Source: Actinomycetota bacterium
Lineage (GTDB): Bacteria; Actinomycetota; Actinomycetes; Streptosporangiales; Streptosporangiaceae
Direction: 5' to 3'
Assembly (NCBI GenBank): GCA_027314515.1
Contig: DAHVAR010000277.1
Location: 1 to 57,678, forward strand
DNA length: 57,678 nucleotides
A program made the position numbers and the translations under genes. Below, in pieces: positions 25,372 through 33,435 of this stretch. Every line of letters begins with the position of its first letter. The stretch's first letter is position 1. Below the pieces are notes generated by a model, which did no database searches, was not told the DNA's origin, and was given only the letters and a program-made list of their open reading frames with translations.

Positions 25372-26966
25372 CCGTCCTGCGTTCGGCGCTCGACGAGACA
25401 TCCGCCGCCTACGCCGCGAACGCCGAAGCGATGCTCGCCAAGCTGGCCGAGATCGAGGCCGAGCAGGCCAAGGCACTCGCGGGCGGCGGGCCCCGATATG
25501 TCGAGCGGCACCGGGCCAGGGGCAAGCTAGGTGTCCGCGAGCGGATTGAACTGCTGCTCGACCCAGATAGCCCGTTCCTGGAACTGTCGCCGCTCGCGGC
25601 GTGGGGAACCGAGTTCGCTGTCGGCGCGAGCGTCGTTACCGGGATCGGGGTGGTCGATGGCACCGAGTGCCTGATCTCCGCAAGCGACCCGACGGTCCGC
25701 GGCGGCACCAGCAACCCGTGGACGGTGCGCAAGAGCTTCCGCGCGCACGATATCGCACTGGCCAACCGGCTGCCGGTGATCTCCCTGGTCGAGTCTGGCG
25801 GCGCCGACCTGCCGACGCAGAAGGAGATCTTCATCCCAGGCGGCCGGACGTTCCGTGACCTTACCCGGCTGTCGGCGGCGGGCATTCCGACTATCGCCAT
25901 CGTGTTCGGCAACTCCACCGCCGGCGGTGCTTACCTGCCGGGCATGTCCGACCACGTGGTGATGATCGAGAAGCGCTCGAAGGTCTTCCTCGGCGGGCCG
26001 CCGCTGGTCAAGATGGCCACTGGCGAGGAATCCGATGAGGAGTCGCTCGGCGGCGCGCAGATGCACGCCCGGACTTCGGGCCTCGCCGACTACCTGGCCG
26101 CCGACGAGCAGGACGCGATCCGCCTCGGCCGCCGGATCGTTGCCCGGCTGAACTGGCGCAAGCAGGGTCCCGGGCCGGTCGCGCCGCCGGCGCCGCCGCG
26201 CTACGACCCGGGCCAGCTTCTCGGCATCGTGCCACCGGATCTGCGGATCCCGTTCGATCCGCGCGAGGTGATCGCGCGAGTCGTGGACGACTCGGATTTC
26301 GACGAGTTCAAGCCTGCGTACGGCACCAGCCTGGTGACGGGCTGGGCGAACGTGCATGGCTACCCGGTCGGCATCCTGGCCAACGCCCGCGGGATCTTGT
26401 TCAGCGCCGAGTCGCAGAAGGCGGCGCAGTTCATCCAGCTCGCCAACCAGGTGCACACGCCGCTGATCTTCCTGCACAACACCACCGGCTACATGGTCGG
26501 CAGCAGGTACGAGCAGGCCGGCATCATCAAGCACGGTGCGATGATGATCAACGCGGTGTCGAACTCCGCGGTCCCGCATATCTCGATCCTGATGGGCGCG
26601 TCCTACGGGGCCGGGCACTACGGGATGTGCGGTCGCGCCTATGACCCGCGCTTCCTGTTCGCCTGGCCGAGCGCCAAGTCGGCCGTGATGGGCCCAGCCC
26701 AGCTGGCCGGCGTGCTGTCGATCGTGTCCAGGGCCGCGGCGCAAGCCGCCGGGCGGCCGTTCGACGAAGATGCCGACGCAGCCATGAAGGAGGCGGTAGC
26801 GGCACAGATCGAGGCCGAGTCGCTGCCGATGTTCCTGTCCGGCCGGATCTACGACGACGGCATCATCGATCCGCGCGACACCCGCACTGTGCTCGGCCTG
26901 TGCCTGTCGGTCTGTCACGGCGCACCGGTCCACGGCACGGTCGGCTACGGCGTGTTCCGGATGTGA
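25368..26966 (+). CDS. Acyl-CoA carboxylase, carboxyltransferase (beta) subunit of methylcrotonyl/geranyl-CoA type
   Basis: This 532-residue carboxyltransferase moves CO2 from biotin to an acyl-CoA. The MCC/GCC-type signature is present: FGNSTAGGAYLPGMSD, VFLGGPPLVKMATGEE, LGGAQMHARTSG in the N half, and FLHNTTGYMVG, SYGAGHYGMCGRAYDPRF, FAWPSAKSAVMGPAQLAGVL in the C half. The last stretches resemble 3-methylcrotonyl- and geranyl-CoA carboxylases rather than propionyl-CoA carboxylase. The GTG at 25368 overlaps the AtuA stop (GTGA). It pairs with the biotin-carrying alpha subunit next in the operon. I infer a gamma-carboxylation of a branched 2-enoyl-CoA. Confidence 0.93.
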   Translation: MTVLRSALDETSAAYAANAEAMLAKLAEIEAEQAKALAGGGPRYVERHRARGKLGVRERIELLLDPDSPFLELSPLAAWGTEFAVGASVVTGIGVVDGTECLISASDPTVRGGTSNPWTVRKSFRAHDIALANRLPVISLVESGGADLPTQKEIFIPGGRTFRDLTRLSAAGIPTIAIVFGNSTAGGAYLPGMSDHVVMIEKRSKVFLGGPPLVKMATGEESDEESLGGAQMHARTSGLADYLAADEQDAIRLGRRIVARLNWRKQGPGPVAPPAPPRYDPGQLLGIVPPDLRIPFDPREVIARVVDDSDFDEFKPAYGTSLVTGWANVHGYPVGILANARGILFSAESQKAAQFIQLANQVHTPLIFLHNTTGYMVGSRYEQAGIIKHGAMMINAVSNSAVPHISILMGASYGAGHYGMCGRAYDPRFLFAWPSAKSAVMGPAQLAGVLSIVSRAAAQAAGRPFDEDADAAMKEAVAAQIEAESLPMFLSGRIYDDGIIDPRDTRTVLGLCLSVCHGAPVHGTVGYGVFRM

Positions 26967-28990
26967 CGGCGATGATCACATGCGTGCTGGTAGCGAACCG
27001 GGGCGAGATCGCCCGCCGGGTGTTCCGCACCTGCCGTCAGCTAGGGCTGTCGACGGTCGCGGTCTACTCCGACGCCGACCGCGGCTCGCCGCACGTGGCC
27101 GAAGCCGACGTGGCTGTCCGGCTGCCCGGCGCTGCAGCCGCCGACACCTACCTGCGCGCCGACGTGCTGATCGATGCGGCGCGGCGGTCCGGTGCGGACG
27201 CGGTCCATCCCGGTTACGGGTTCCTGTCGGAGAACGCGGCTTTCGCGCGCGCGGTGCAGCAGGCCGGGCTGACCTGGATCGGGCCGCCGCCTGCCGCGAT
27301 TGAGGCGATGGCCAGCAAGATCGAATCGAAGCGGCTGATGGCCGCGGCGGGCGTGCCGGTCCTGCCGGAGCTCTCGCCGGACGCGCTGACCGAGGCTGAC
27401 CTCCCGGTGCTGATCAAGGCATCGGCGGGCGGCGGCGGCCGGGGCATGCGCGTCGTGCGTGCCATGGCCGAGTTGCCTGCCGGGCTGGCGGCAGCGCGAT
27501 CCGAGGCGGCAGCGGCATTCGGCGATCCTGCGGTGTTCTGCGAGCCGTACCTGGAGGCTGGCCGGCACGTCGAGGTCCAGATCATGGCCGACGCTAACGG
27601 CACCGTATGGACCGTCGGCGAGCGCGAGTGCTCGATCCAGCGTCGGCACCAGAAGATCATCGAAGAGGCACCATCGCCGCTGGCGCAGCGCATTCCCGGC
27701 CTGCGGGCGCGGCTGGCGGAAGCAGCACGGGCGGCCGCGTTCGCCGTCGGTTACCGCAGTGCGGGAACGGCGGAATTCCTGGCCGATGACACCGGCCAGT
27801 TCTTCTTTCTGGAGATGAACACCCGGTTGCAGGTCGAGCACCCGGTTACCGAATGCACGACCGGGCTGGACCTTGTCGCGCTGCAACTGCAGGTCGCAGC
27901 CGGCCAGCCGCTGGCAGCCACGCCGCCTGAGGTCACCGGCCACGCGATCGAGGCTCGCTTGTACGCCGAGGATCCGGGCGAGGACTGGCAGCCGCAGAGC
28001 GGCACCCTGCACAGGTTCGAGGTGCCCGGAGTGCTCGCCGAGTTCGCGGTGCCCGGAGTGCCGCGGTACGGGCTGCGCCTGGACTCCGGCGTTGCCAGCG
28101 GTAGCGAGATCGGCACCCGCTACGACCCGATGCTGGCCAAGGTGATCTGCTGGGCGCGCGACCGGGACCAGGCGGCCGCAGCGCTCGCCGGTGCCCTGGC
28201 CCGTTCCCGCATTCACGGCGTGATCACGAACCGGGACCTGCTAGTGCGGATCTTGCGGCATCCGGCGTTCCTGGCCGGACAGACCGACACCGGGTTCCTG
28301 GACCGGCACGGGCTCGAGCACCTGGCCGCGCCGCTGGCAGCCGGGCAGGCCGGCGAGTTGTCCGCGCTGGCGGCGGCTCTCGCCGACGCGGCCGCCCGGC
28401 AGGCGCGGGCCAGGGTGCTCGGCGGGCTGCCGCCCGGCTGGCGCAACCTGCCGTCGGAGTTCCAGCGCAAGGAGTACGCGCAGGCCGGCGGTCAGGACCG
28501 GACGGCCAGCCGGTACCAGGCCAGCTACCGGATCGACCGCGGGACGCTGCTCGTCGAGGGACGTGATGATGTACGGCTGGTCTCGATGGCGCCCGATCTG
28601 GTCGAACTCGACATCGCCGGCCTGCTGTACCGGTTCGAGGTCGCGGTGTACCCCGGGCTAACGTGCGTCGACTCGGCGCTCGGTCCAGTCGCCCTCCGGC
28701 CGGTCGGCCGGTTTGCGGAGGCGGCCAGCCAGGCGGTCGCCGGGTCGCTGCTGGCGCCGATGCCGGGCGTCGTGGCCAGGATCGGCGTGGCGGCGGGCGA
28801 CCAGGTCCTGGCCGGCCAGCCGCTGCTCTGGCTGGAGGCCATGAAGATGGAGCACGTGATCTCGGCCCCGCTCGCGGGAATCGTCGCTGAACTGCCGGTA
28901 TCGGCGGGCCAGCAAGTCGTGGTGGGCGCCGTGCTCGCCGTGGTCAAGCCGCAGGAGGACGCCGGAGTGAAGGTTGAGGACGCACAGTGA
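26963..28990 (+). CDS. Acyl-CoA carboxylase, biotin carboxylase plus biotin carrier (alpha) subunit
   Basis: This protein of about 675 residues has an N-terminal biotin carboxylase domain (VLVANRGEIARRVF, HPGYGFLSENAAFA, KASAGGGGRGMRVV, FLEMNTRLQVEHPVTE) and a C-terminal biotinyl domain with the attachment lysine in LEAMKMEHVI, about 60 residues from the end. It carboxylates biotin with ATP and bicarbonate and partners with the beta subunit encoded just upstream. The GTG at 26963 overlaps the previous stop (GTGA); an ATG three codons later (26972) is an alternative. Its own stop again overlaps the next start as GTGA. Confidence 0.95.
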   Translation: MTAMITCVLVANRGEIARRVFRTCRQLGLSTVAVYSDADRGSPHVAEADVAVRLPGAAAADTYLRADVLIDAARRSGADAVHPGYGFLSENAAFARAVQQAGLTWIGPPPAAIEAMASKIESKRLMAAAGVPVLPELSPDALTEADLPVLIKASAGGGGRGMRVVRAMAELPAGLAAARSEAAAAFGDPAVFCEPYLEAGRHVEVQIMADANGTVWTVGERECSIQRRHQKIIEEAPSPLAQRIPGLRARLAEAARAAAFAVGYRSAGTAEFLADDTGQFFFLEMNTRLQVEHPVTECTTGLDLVALQLQVAAGQPLAATPPEVTGHAIEARLYAEDPGEDWQPQSGTLHRFEVPGVLAEFAVPGVPRYGLRLDSGVASGSEIGTRYDPMLAKVICWARDRDQAAAALAGALARSRIHGVITNRDLLVRILRHPAFLAGQTDTGFLDRHGLEHLAAPLAAGQAGELSALAAALADAAARQARARVLGGLPPGWRNLPSEFQRKEYAQAGGQDRTASRYQASYRIDRGTLLVEGRDDVRLVSMAPDLVELDIAGLLYRFEVAVYPGLTCVDSALGPVALRPVGRFAEAASQAVAGSLLAPMPGVVARIGVAAGDQVLAGQPLLWLEAMKMEHVISAPLAGIVAELPVSAGQQVVVGAVLAVVKPQEDAGVKVEDAQ

Positions 28991-30144
28991 ACTTCACCGA
29001 GACCGACGAGCAAGTCGCGCTCCGGGCCGCGGTGGCCGACCTCGGGCGCAAGTACGGATACGCCTACTTCACCCGGCAGGCCCGCACCGGCGGCCGGCTG
29101 ACCGAGCTCTGGCAGGAGGCCGGCGCGCTGGGCTTCATCGGCGTCAACCTGCCGGCCGAGTACGGCGGCGGCGGCGCCGGCCTGTACGAGCTGTCGATCG
29201 TGCTCGAAGAGCTGGCCGCGGCCGGCTGCGGATTGCTCATGATGGTCGTCTCACCGGCGATCTGCGGAACGATCCTCGCCCGGTTCGGCACGCCGGAGCA
29301 AAAGCAGCGCTGGCTGCCGAAGATCGCCAGCGGATCCTCCATCATGGCCTTCGGCATTACCGAGCCGGACGCTGGCTCGAACGCGCACAAGCTGACTACG
29401 GTCGCAACCCGCGACGGCGATAGCTGGGTGCTGACCGGGCGCAAGATCTATATCTCCGGCGTCGACGAAGCCGAGGCGGTGCTGATCGTCGGCCGGACGG
29501 CGGACAGCAAGACCGGAACGCTGCGGCCGGCCCTGTTCGCGGTGCCGACCGATGCGCCGGGCTTCAGCTTCCAGCCGCTCGAGATGGACGTCCTCATGCC
29601 GGAGAAGCAGCACCTGCTGTTCCTCGACGAGGTCAGGCTGCCCGCTGATGCGCTTGTCGGCGAGGAAGGCGCGGCCCTGCTGCAGCTATTCGCCGGGCTT
29701 AATCCGGAACGGATCATGGCCTCGGCGATGGCCATCGGTTCCGCCAGGTACGCGCTGGCCAAGGCGGTCGGCTATGCAAAGGAACGCACCGTGTGGAGCG
29801 TGCCGATCGGCGCGCACCAGGGTCTCGCGCATCCGCTCGCTCAGGTCAAGATCGAGCTGGAACTGGCCAGGCTGATGATGCAGAAGGCAGCCGTGCTCTA
29901 CGACGCTGGTGACGACATGGCCGCCGGCGAGGCGGCGAACATGGCCAAGTACGCCGCAGCCGAGGCCAGCATCCGGGTTGTGGACCAGGCCATCCAGTCG
30001 CTCGGCGGCAGCTCGATGACCAGCGAAGTCGGCCTCGCCGCGATGCTAGCGAACGTGCGCACGACCAGGATCGCCCCGGTCAGCCGGGAGATGATACTCA
30101 ACTTCGTGGCGCAGCACTCCCTCGGCCTGCCGAAGTCCTATTAG
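28987..30144 (+). CDS. Acyl-CoA dehydrogenase
   Basis: This 385-residue flavoprotein has the family signatures FGITEPDAGSNAHKL and the late SLGGSSMTSEVGLAAMLANVRTTRI, plus the FAD-binding GRKIYISG region. It should introduce a 2,3 double bond into an acyl-CoA, preparing it for the carboxylase encoded upstream, as AtuD or LiuA do. It starts at a GTG overlapping the previous stop (GTGA). The stop TAG is embedded in the AGGAGG of the next gene. Chain-length preference cannot be read from sequence alone. Confidence 0.93.
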   Translation: MNFTETDEQVALRAAVADLGRKYGYAYFTRQARTGGRLTELWQEAGALGFIGVNLPAEYGGGGAGLYELSIVLEELAAAGCGLLMMVVSPAICGTILARFGTPEQKQRWLPKIASGSSIMAFGITEPDAGSNAHKLTTVATRDGDSWVLTGRKIYISGVDEAEAVLIVGRTADSKTGTLRPALFAVPTDAPGFSFQPLEMDVLMPEKQHLLFLDEVRLPADALVGEEGAALLQLFAGLNPERIMASAMAIGSARYALAKAVGYAKERTVWSVPIGAHQGLAHPLAQVKIELELARLMMQKAAVLYDAGDDMAAGEAANMAKYAAAEASIRVVDQAIQSLGGSSMTSEVGLAAMLANVRTTRIAPVSREMILNFVAQHSLGLPKSY

Positions 30145-30154
30145 GAGGCGCCCA

Positions 30155-30214
30155 GTGACCGATGAGACAGTGTCCGATGAAACAGTGTCCGATGAGACAG
30201 TGACCGATGAAACT
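30155..30214 (+). repeat. 15-bp tandem repeat (four copies) at the start of the enoyl-CoA hydratase gene
   Basis: Four consecutive 15-bp units of the form GTG(A/T)CCGATGA(A/G)AC(A/T) encode (M/V)-(T/S)-D-E-T four times. Each unit starts with GTG, so each could in principle serve as a start codon; the first is correctly spaced from AGGAGG. Confidence 0.95.
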
Positions 30215-30988
30215 GGGCCCAGCACCGGGGCTGACCAGCTCGTGCAGTACTCGGTCGACCGGGGCATCGCGCGGATCGCGCTGGACTCGCCGCGCAACCG
30301 GAACGCGCTGTCCGCAGCCCTGGTCGCGCAGCTGACCGGGGCGCTGACCGCAGCCGGCACGGACGGCGCCGTGCGCGCGGTCGAGCTGACGCACACCGGG
30401 TCCACGTTCTGCGCGGGCGCGGACCTGAGCGAGGCCAGCCAGGGCGGCATGCGGGCCGGCGCCGAGCGGGTAATGGCGCTGCTGAAGCTGATCGTCACGC
30501 TGCCTAAACCTGTCGTCGGCAGCATCGACGGGCACGCCAGGGCCGGCGGCCTCGGCCTGGTCGGGGCCTGCGACATCGTGCTGGCCGGCCCGAAGTCGAC
30601 CTTCGCGTTCACCGAGGTGAAGCTCGGCCTGGCTGCAGCGATGATCTCGCTCACCACGCTGCCGAAGATGGAGCCGCGCGCAGCCAGCCGCTACTACCTC
30701 AGCGGCGAGACCTTCGATGCGCAGACCGCGGCGCGGATCGGACTGATCACCGAGGCAGTCGCCGACATCGGCGCGGCCACGCCGGCCATGCTCGATTTGC
30801 TGCGGGCTGCCTCGCCACAGGGCCTGCGGGAAACGAAGTCCCTGCTGACAGCTGCCGTACTGGACGGATTCGACACCAGGGCAGCAGCACTCGCTGAGTT
30901 GTCGGCACGACTGTTCGGGTCGGCGGAAGCCGTCGAAGGAATGCGGGCGTTCCTGGCGAAAAGACGGCCGTCTTTCGCGGCTGAGTAG
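30155..30988 (+). CDS. Enoyl-CoA hydratase/isomerase family protein
   Basis: This 277-residue crotonase-fold protein has the oxyanion-hole stretches HTGSTFCAGADLSEA and SIDGHARAGGLGLVGACDIVLA, then FAFTEVKLGLAAAMISL. It would hydrate the carboxylated unsaturated acyl-CoA, as AtuE (isohexenylglutaconyl-CoA hydratase) or LiuC do. The GTG at 30155 has AGGAGG 6 bases upstream, overlapping the preceding stop. The first 20 residues are a four-fold acidic DET repeat not found in ordinary crotonases, probably disordered. It ends 8 bases before the TetR gene. Confidence 0.93.
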   Translation: MTDETVSDETVSDETVTDETGPSTGADQLVQYSVDRGIARIALDSPRNRNALSAALVAQLTGALTAAGTDGAVRAVELTHTGSTFCAGADLSEASQGGMRAGAERVMALLKLIVTLPKPVVGSIDGHARAGGLGLVGACDIVLAGPKSTFAFTEVKLGLAAAMISLTTLPKMEPRAASRYYLSGETFDAQTAARIGLITEAVADIGAATPAMLDLLRAASPQGLRETKSLLTAAVLDGFDTRAAALAELSARLFGSAEAVEGMRAFLAKRRPSFAAE

Positions 30989-30996
30989 CCTCGACG

Positions 30997-31665
30997 ATGC
31001 CCCGCAAGCGCCCGAGGAACCCGAGCCCGGCCACGGCGGGCACGGCGGGCACGGCGGGCACCCGGAGCGCCGGAGCCAGGCAGCCGCGGCAGGACCGGGG
31101 CTGGGCGACTCGTGCCCGGCTGCTTGAGGCGGCAGTCAGTTGCGTCGCCGAGCTTGGCTGGAGCGGGACCACCGTCGCCGTGATCGCTGCGCGAGCCGGC
31201 GTCTCCAGGGGCGCGGCCCAGCACTATTTCCGCACCAGGGAGGACCTGCTGACGGCGGCCCTGGCGCACATGGCCGATGTCCGGCTCGCGGAGATCCGGC
31301 GCGAGGCTGCGCTGCTGCCGGCTGGCGAGCAGCGCACCGGGGACGTCGTGAAGCTGCTGGTCCGGCTCTACACCGGTCCGCTGTTCCGCGCGGCGATGCA
31401 GATCTGGGCGGCCGCTGCTGCCAGCGAGTCGTTGCGCGACCTCGTCCTGCCGCTGGAGGCTCAGCTTGGCCGGGCGGCGCACAAGGCGGCGATCGAACTG
31501 CTCCAGGCGGACGAGTCCGCGCCCGGCGTCCACGAGGCGGTGCAGGCGACGCTGGACCTCGCCCGCGGGCTCGGGCTGGCGGACACGCTGGCCGACGATT
31601 CCAGGCGCAGGGAGCGCATCGTGGCCCAGTGGGCGACGATGCTGGACGCGGTCATCAGGTGCTAG
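30997..31665 (+). CDS. TetR-family transcriptional regulator
   Basis: This 222-residue protein has a TetR helix-turn-helix (residues about 48-75: TVAVIAARAGVSRGAAQHYF) after a basic, Thr/Ala/Gly-rich N-terminal tail that includes three tandem 9-bp ACGGCGGGC units (31033-31059). The C-terminal ligand domain is divergent. It lies 8 bases after the hydratase gene on the same strand, so it is probably co-transcribed with the carboxylase operon and controls it, as AtuR does in Pseudomonas (inference). No clear ribosome binding site is seen before the ATG. Confidence 0.92.
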   Translation: MPRKRPRNPSPATAGTAGTAGTRSAGARQPRQDRGWATRARLLEAAVSCVAELGWSGTTVAVIAARAGVSRGAAQHYFRTREDLLTAALAHMADVRLAEIRREAALLPAGEQRTGDVVKLLVRLYTGPLFRAAMQIWAAAAASESLRDLVLPLEAQLGRAAHKAAIELLQADESAPGVHEAVQATLDLARGLGLADTLADDSRRRERIVAQWATMLDAVIRC

Positions 31666-31710
31666 GCGTGCGGAGGCCCGCGGCCATGCGGGATGGCACT
31701 GTGTGATCGT

Positions 31711-32787
31711 TCAGCCGCCCGGGAGCCTGGCGGCCCGGGTGCGGTCCAGGGCAGTGGCCGCCACGGTGGCTGCTGCCATTGGCGGGAAGGGCCATACTGC
31801 GCTGACGTTGATCTCGCACAGGACGTAGGTGTCGCCGCCCGCCGCGGTTCTCGGCCCGTAGAGGAAGTCAGCATCCCAGATGGCCGGCAGGTCGCGGGGG
31901 TCAATGCCGAGGATGTCGATCATCTGCGGCACCCACTGCGTCTCGGCTGTCATCCGCAGTTGCTGGTAGGCCGGGACGTCGGGGCCTTCCATGACCGAGG
32001 CGGGCGGCACGCCCCGGTGCGGGTCGTCGTCGAGCAGTCCCTTGGGCCATTGCCGGCAGAATCCGACGACCTGGCTGCCGGAGAAGTAGCAGCGGAGCAT
32101 GCCGTCCCCGAGCCGGTCCTGGAACGGCTGGTCGACCAGGCAGCCGGACCAGGCGAAGTACTCCTCGCACCGCCGCAGGAACGAGCCGAGCGCGAGGAAT
32201 TCGGATGCGCCGCCTTTCGACCGCGCGTCCTGTACCCGGACCAGGACGTCCGGGCCGGTCTGGCCGGGGTTGCCGCCGGGCAGCTCGACTTTCCATACCC
32301 CGTTGCCGCCGTTGCCGCGGCCCTGCTTGACGACCAGCCGCCCCAGTTGCCCGAGGCGGCCAGGGAAATCGCGGGCGAACTCGGCGGCGGACCGGTACAG
32401 GCTGGTGTCGCTGCCCCAGCCCAGATCACGGGTGCGGTACAGGACTTCCTTGGTGCCCATCTGCAGGATCACGTCGGGATGAGCCGACACCCAGACACCG
32501 TCGGCGGACACCTCGCGCAGCAGCGGATCGAGCAGCGCCCGGTTGGCGCCGTCCTGGATGGGATTGACCCACACCAGCACGCCGTCGAGCGTCAGCAGCT
32601 GCTCGCGGACCTCGTGGACGGCGTCATCGCGGTAGGGAACCGGCTCGATGACGACAGGCAAGGCGGCGAACGCGTCATACAGCGGGCCAAGACCGCGGTC
32701 CGCAGGCGGCAGCGGCACCTCGGCTCGCCGGTCGCCTCGCCACAGCACCCCGATACGCGGCACTTCTTGCTCCCGATTCGTAATCAC
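31711..32787 (-). CDS. ATP-grasp-like protein (Cj0069-type family)
   Basis: This 358-residue protein shows ATP-grasp-like elements: a lysine strand RLVVKQGRGNGGNGVWKVE (residues about 149-167), a later acidic strand, and the C-terminal metal-binding-like motif YVLCEINVSAVWPFP. From memory it resembles the poorly studied Cj0069-like family; no reaction is established for it. It converges with the TetR gene. The start lies at 32787, with no strong ribosome site but a sensible N-terminus (VPRIGVLWRGDR, substrate-binding-like strand). Function is unassigned: possibly ligation of an amine to a carboxylate. Confidence 0.7.
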   Translation of the reverse strand: MITNREQEVPRIGVLWRGDRRAEVPLPPADRGLGPLYDAFAALPVVIEPVPYRDDAVHEVREQLLTLDGVLVWVNPIQDGANRALLDPLLREVSADGVWVSAHPDVILQMGTKEVLYRTRDLGWGSDTSLYRSAAEFARDFPGRLGQLGRLVVKQGRGNGGNGVWKVELPGGNPGQTGPDVLVRVQDARSKGGASEFLALGSFLRRCEEYFAWSGCLVDQPFQDRLGDGMLRCYFSGSQVVGFCRQWPKGLLDDDPHRGVPPASVMEGPDVPAYQQLRMTAETQWVPQMIDILGIDPRDLPAIWDADFLYGPRTAAGGDTYVLCEINVSAVWPFPPMAAATVAATALDRTRAARLPGG

Positions 32788-32823
32788 TTAACTGAACCGT
32801 ACCGTTCTCGTCGCGCGGACGGG

Positions 32824-33306
32824 TCAGTTCCCGCAGCCGATAGCAGCGGCGTACCTGGCCGGGGACATCCGGTACAGCTTGACTGCGGCCGGATTGCTCA
32901 GCACCAGATCGAACACCCACCGGTGGCGGACATAAAACCAGTAGTCGGTCAGCTGCTGACCGCCGATCTCGTAATGCACCAGCCAGGACCCATGCGGGCC
33001 GCCCGGCCTGACATCCTCGGTCCGGGACAATGCCTGCGAGCCGATCGGGCAGTCTACGTGCCGCTGGATGTAGTCGGCGCGGCTGATGACCTGCTGGCTG
33101 CGTGCGTCCCAGCGGGCATAGACAGGCCCGTAGTCGCCGGCGTCGTAGTCGTGGTTGAACGTCGTGGCGATCTTGAGAAGGGCTGACGCTGTGTGCGGAT
33201 CGGGTGGCAGCGGGGGTGGGGACGCGGCCTGATGCGGGACGATTGTGGTGCACCCCGCCGCGAGCAAGGCAACAGCGACGGCCGTTGCCATCAGCATGCG
33301 CATCAT
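32824..33306 (-). CDS. Putative lipoprotein of unknown function
   Basis: This protein of about 160 residues has a hydrophobic signal peptide ending in a lipobox (VALLAAGC), so the cysteine near residue 19 should be lipidated and the protein anchored outside the membrane. A Pro-rich linker (ASPPPLPPDPH) follows, then a small globular domain with two further cysteines (CPIG, IGCG) that could form a disulphide. The start is uncertain: ATG codons at 33306 and 33303, and a TTG at 33327, are all possible. Family not recognised; the fold may be NTF2-like (weak impression). Confidence 0.75.
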   Translation of the reverse strand: MMRMLMATAVAVALLAAGCTTIVPHQAASPPPLPPDPHTASALLKIATTFNHDYDAGDYGPVYARWDARSQQVISRADYIQRHVDCPIGSQALSRTEDVRPGGPHGSWLVHYEIGGQQLTDYWFYVRHRWVFDLVLSNPAAVKLYRMSPARYAAAIGCGN

Positions 33307-33435
33307 CACATTCTGCCGGGCCGGCAAGCGCTAAAACAGAGCACTCGGCGCATTCCGCTGCGCCGGGATCTGCCGTCGGACCGGCCGGCGTTAGGCTTCG
33401 TCAGTTGGCAAAGGCAACTATGCGAGGTGCCGGCA

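Noticed and set aside
23572-25476. 634-codon minus-strand frame opposite AtuA
   Set aside because: Antisense shadow; AtuA motifs on the plus strand are clear.
23521-30988. Interpretation of the operon as the leucine (liu) pathway
   Set aside because: AtuA is present and HMG-CoA lyase is absent; the acyclic-terpene-like reading fits better, though the carboxylase specificity remains untested.
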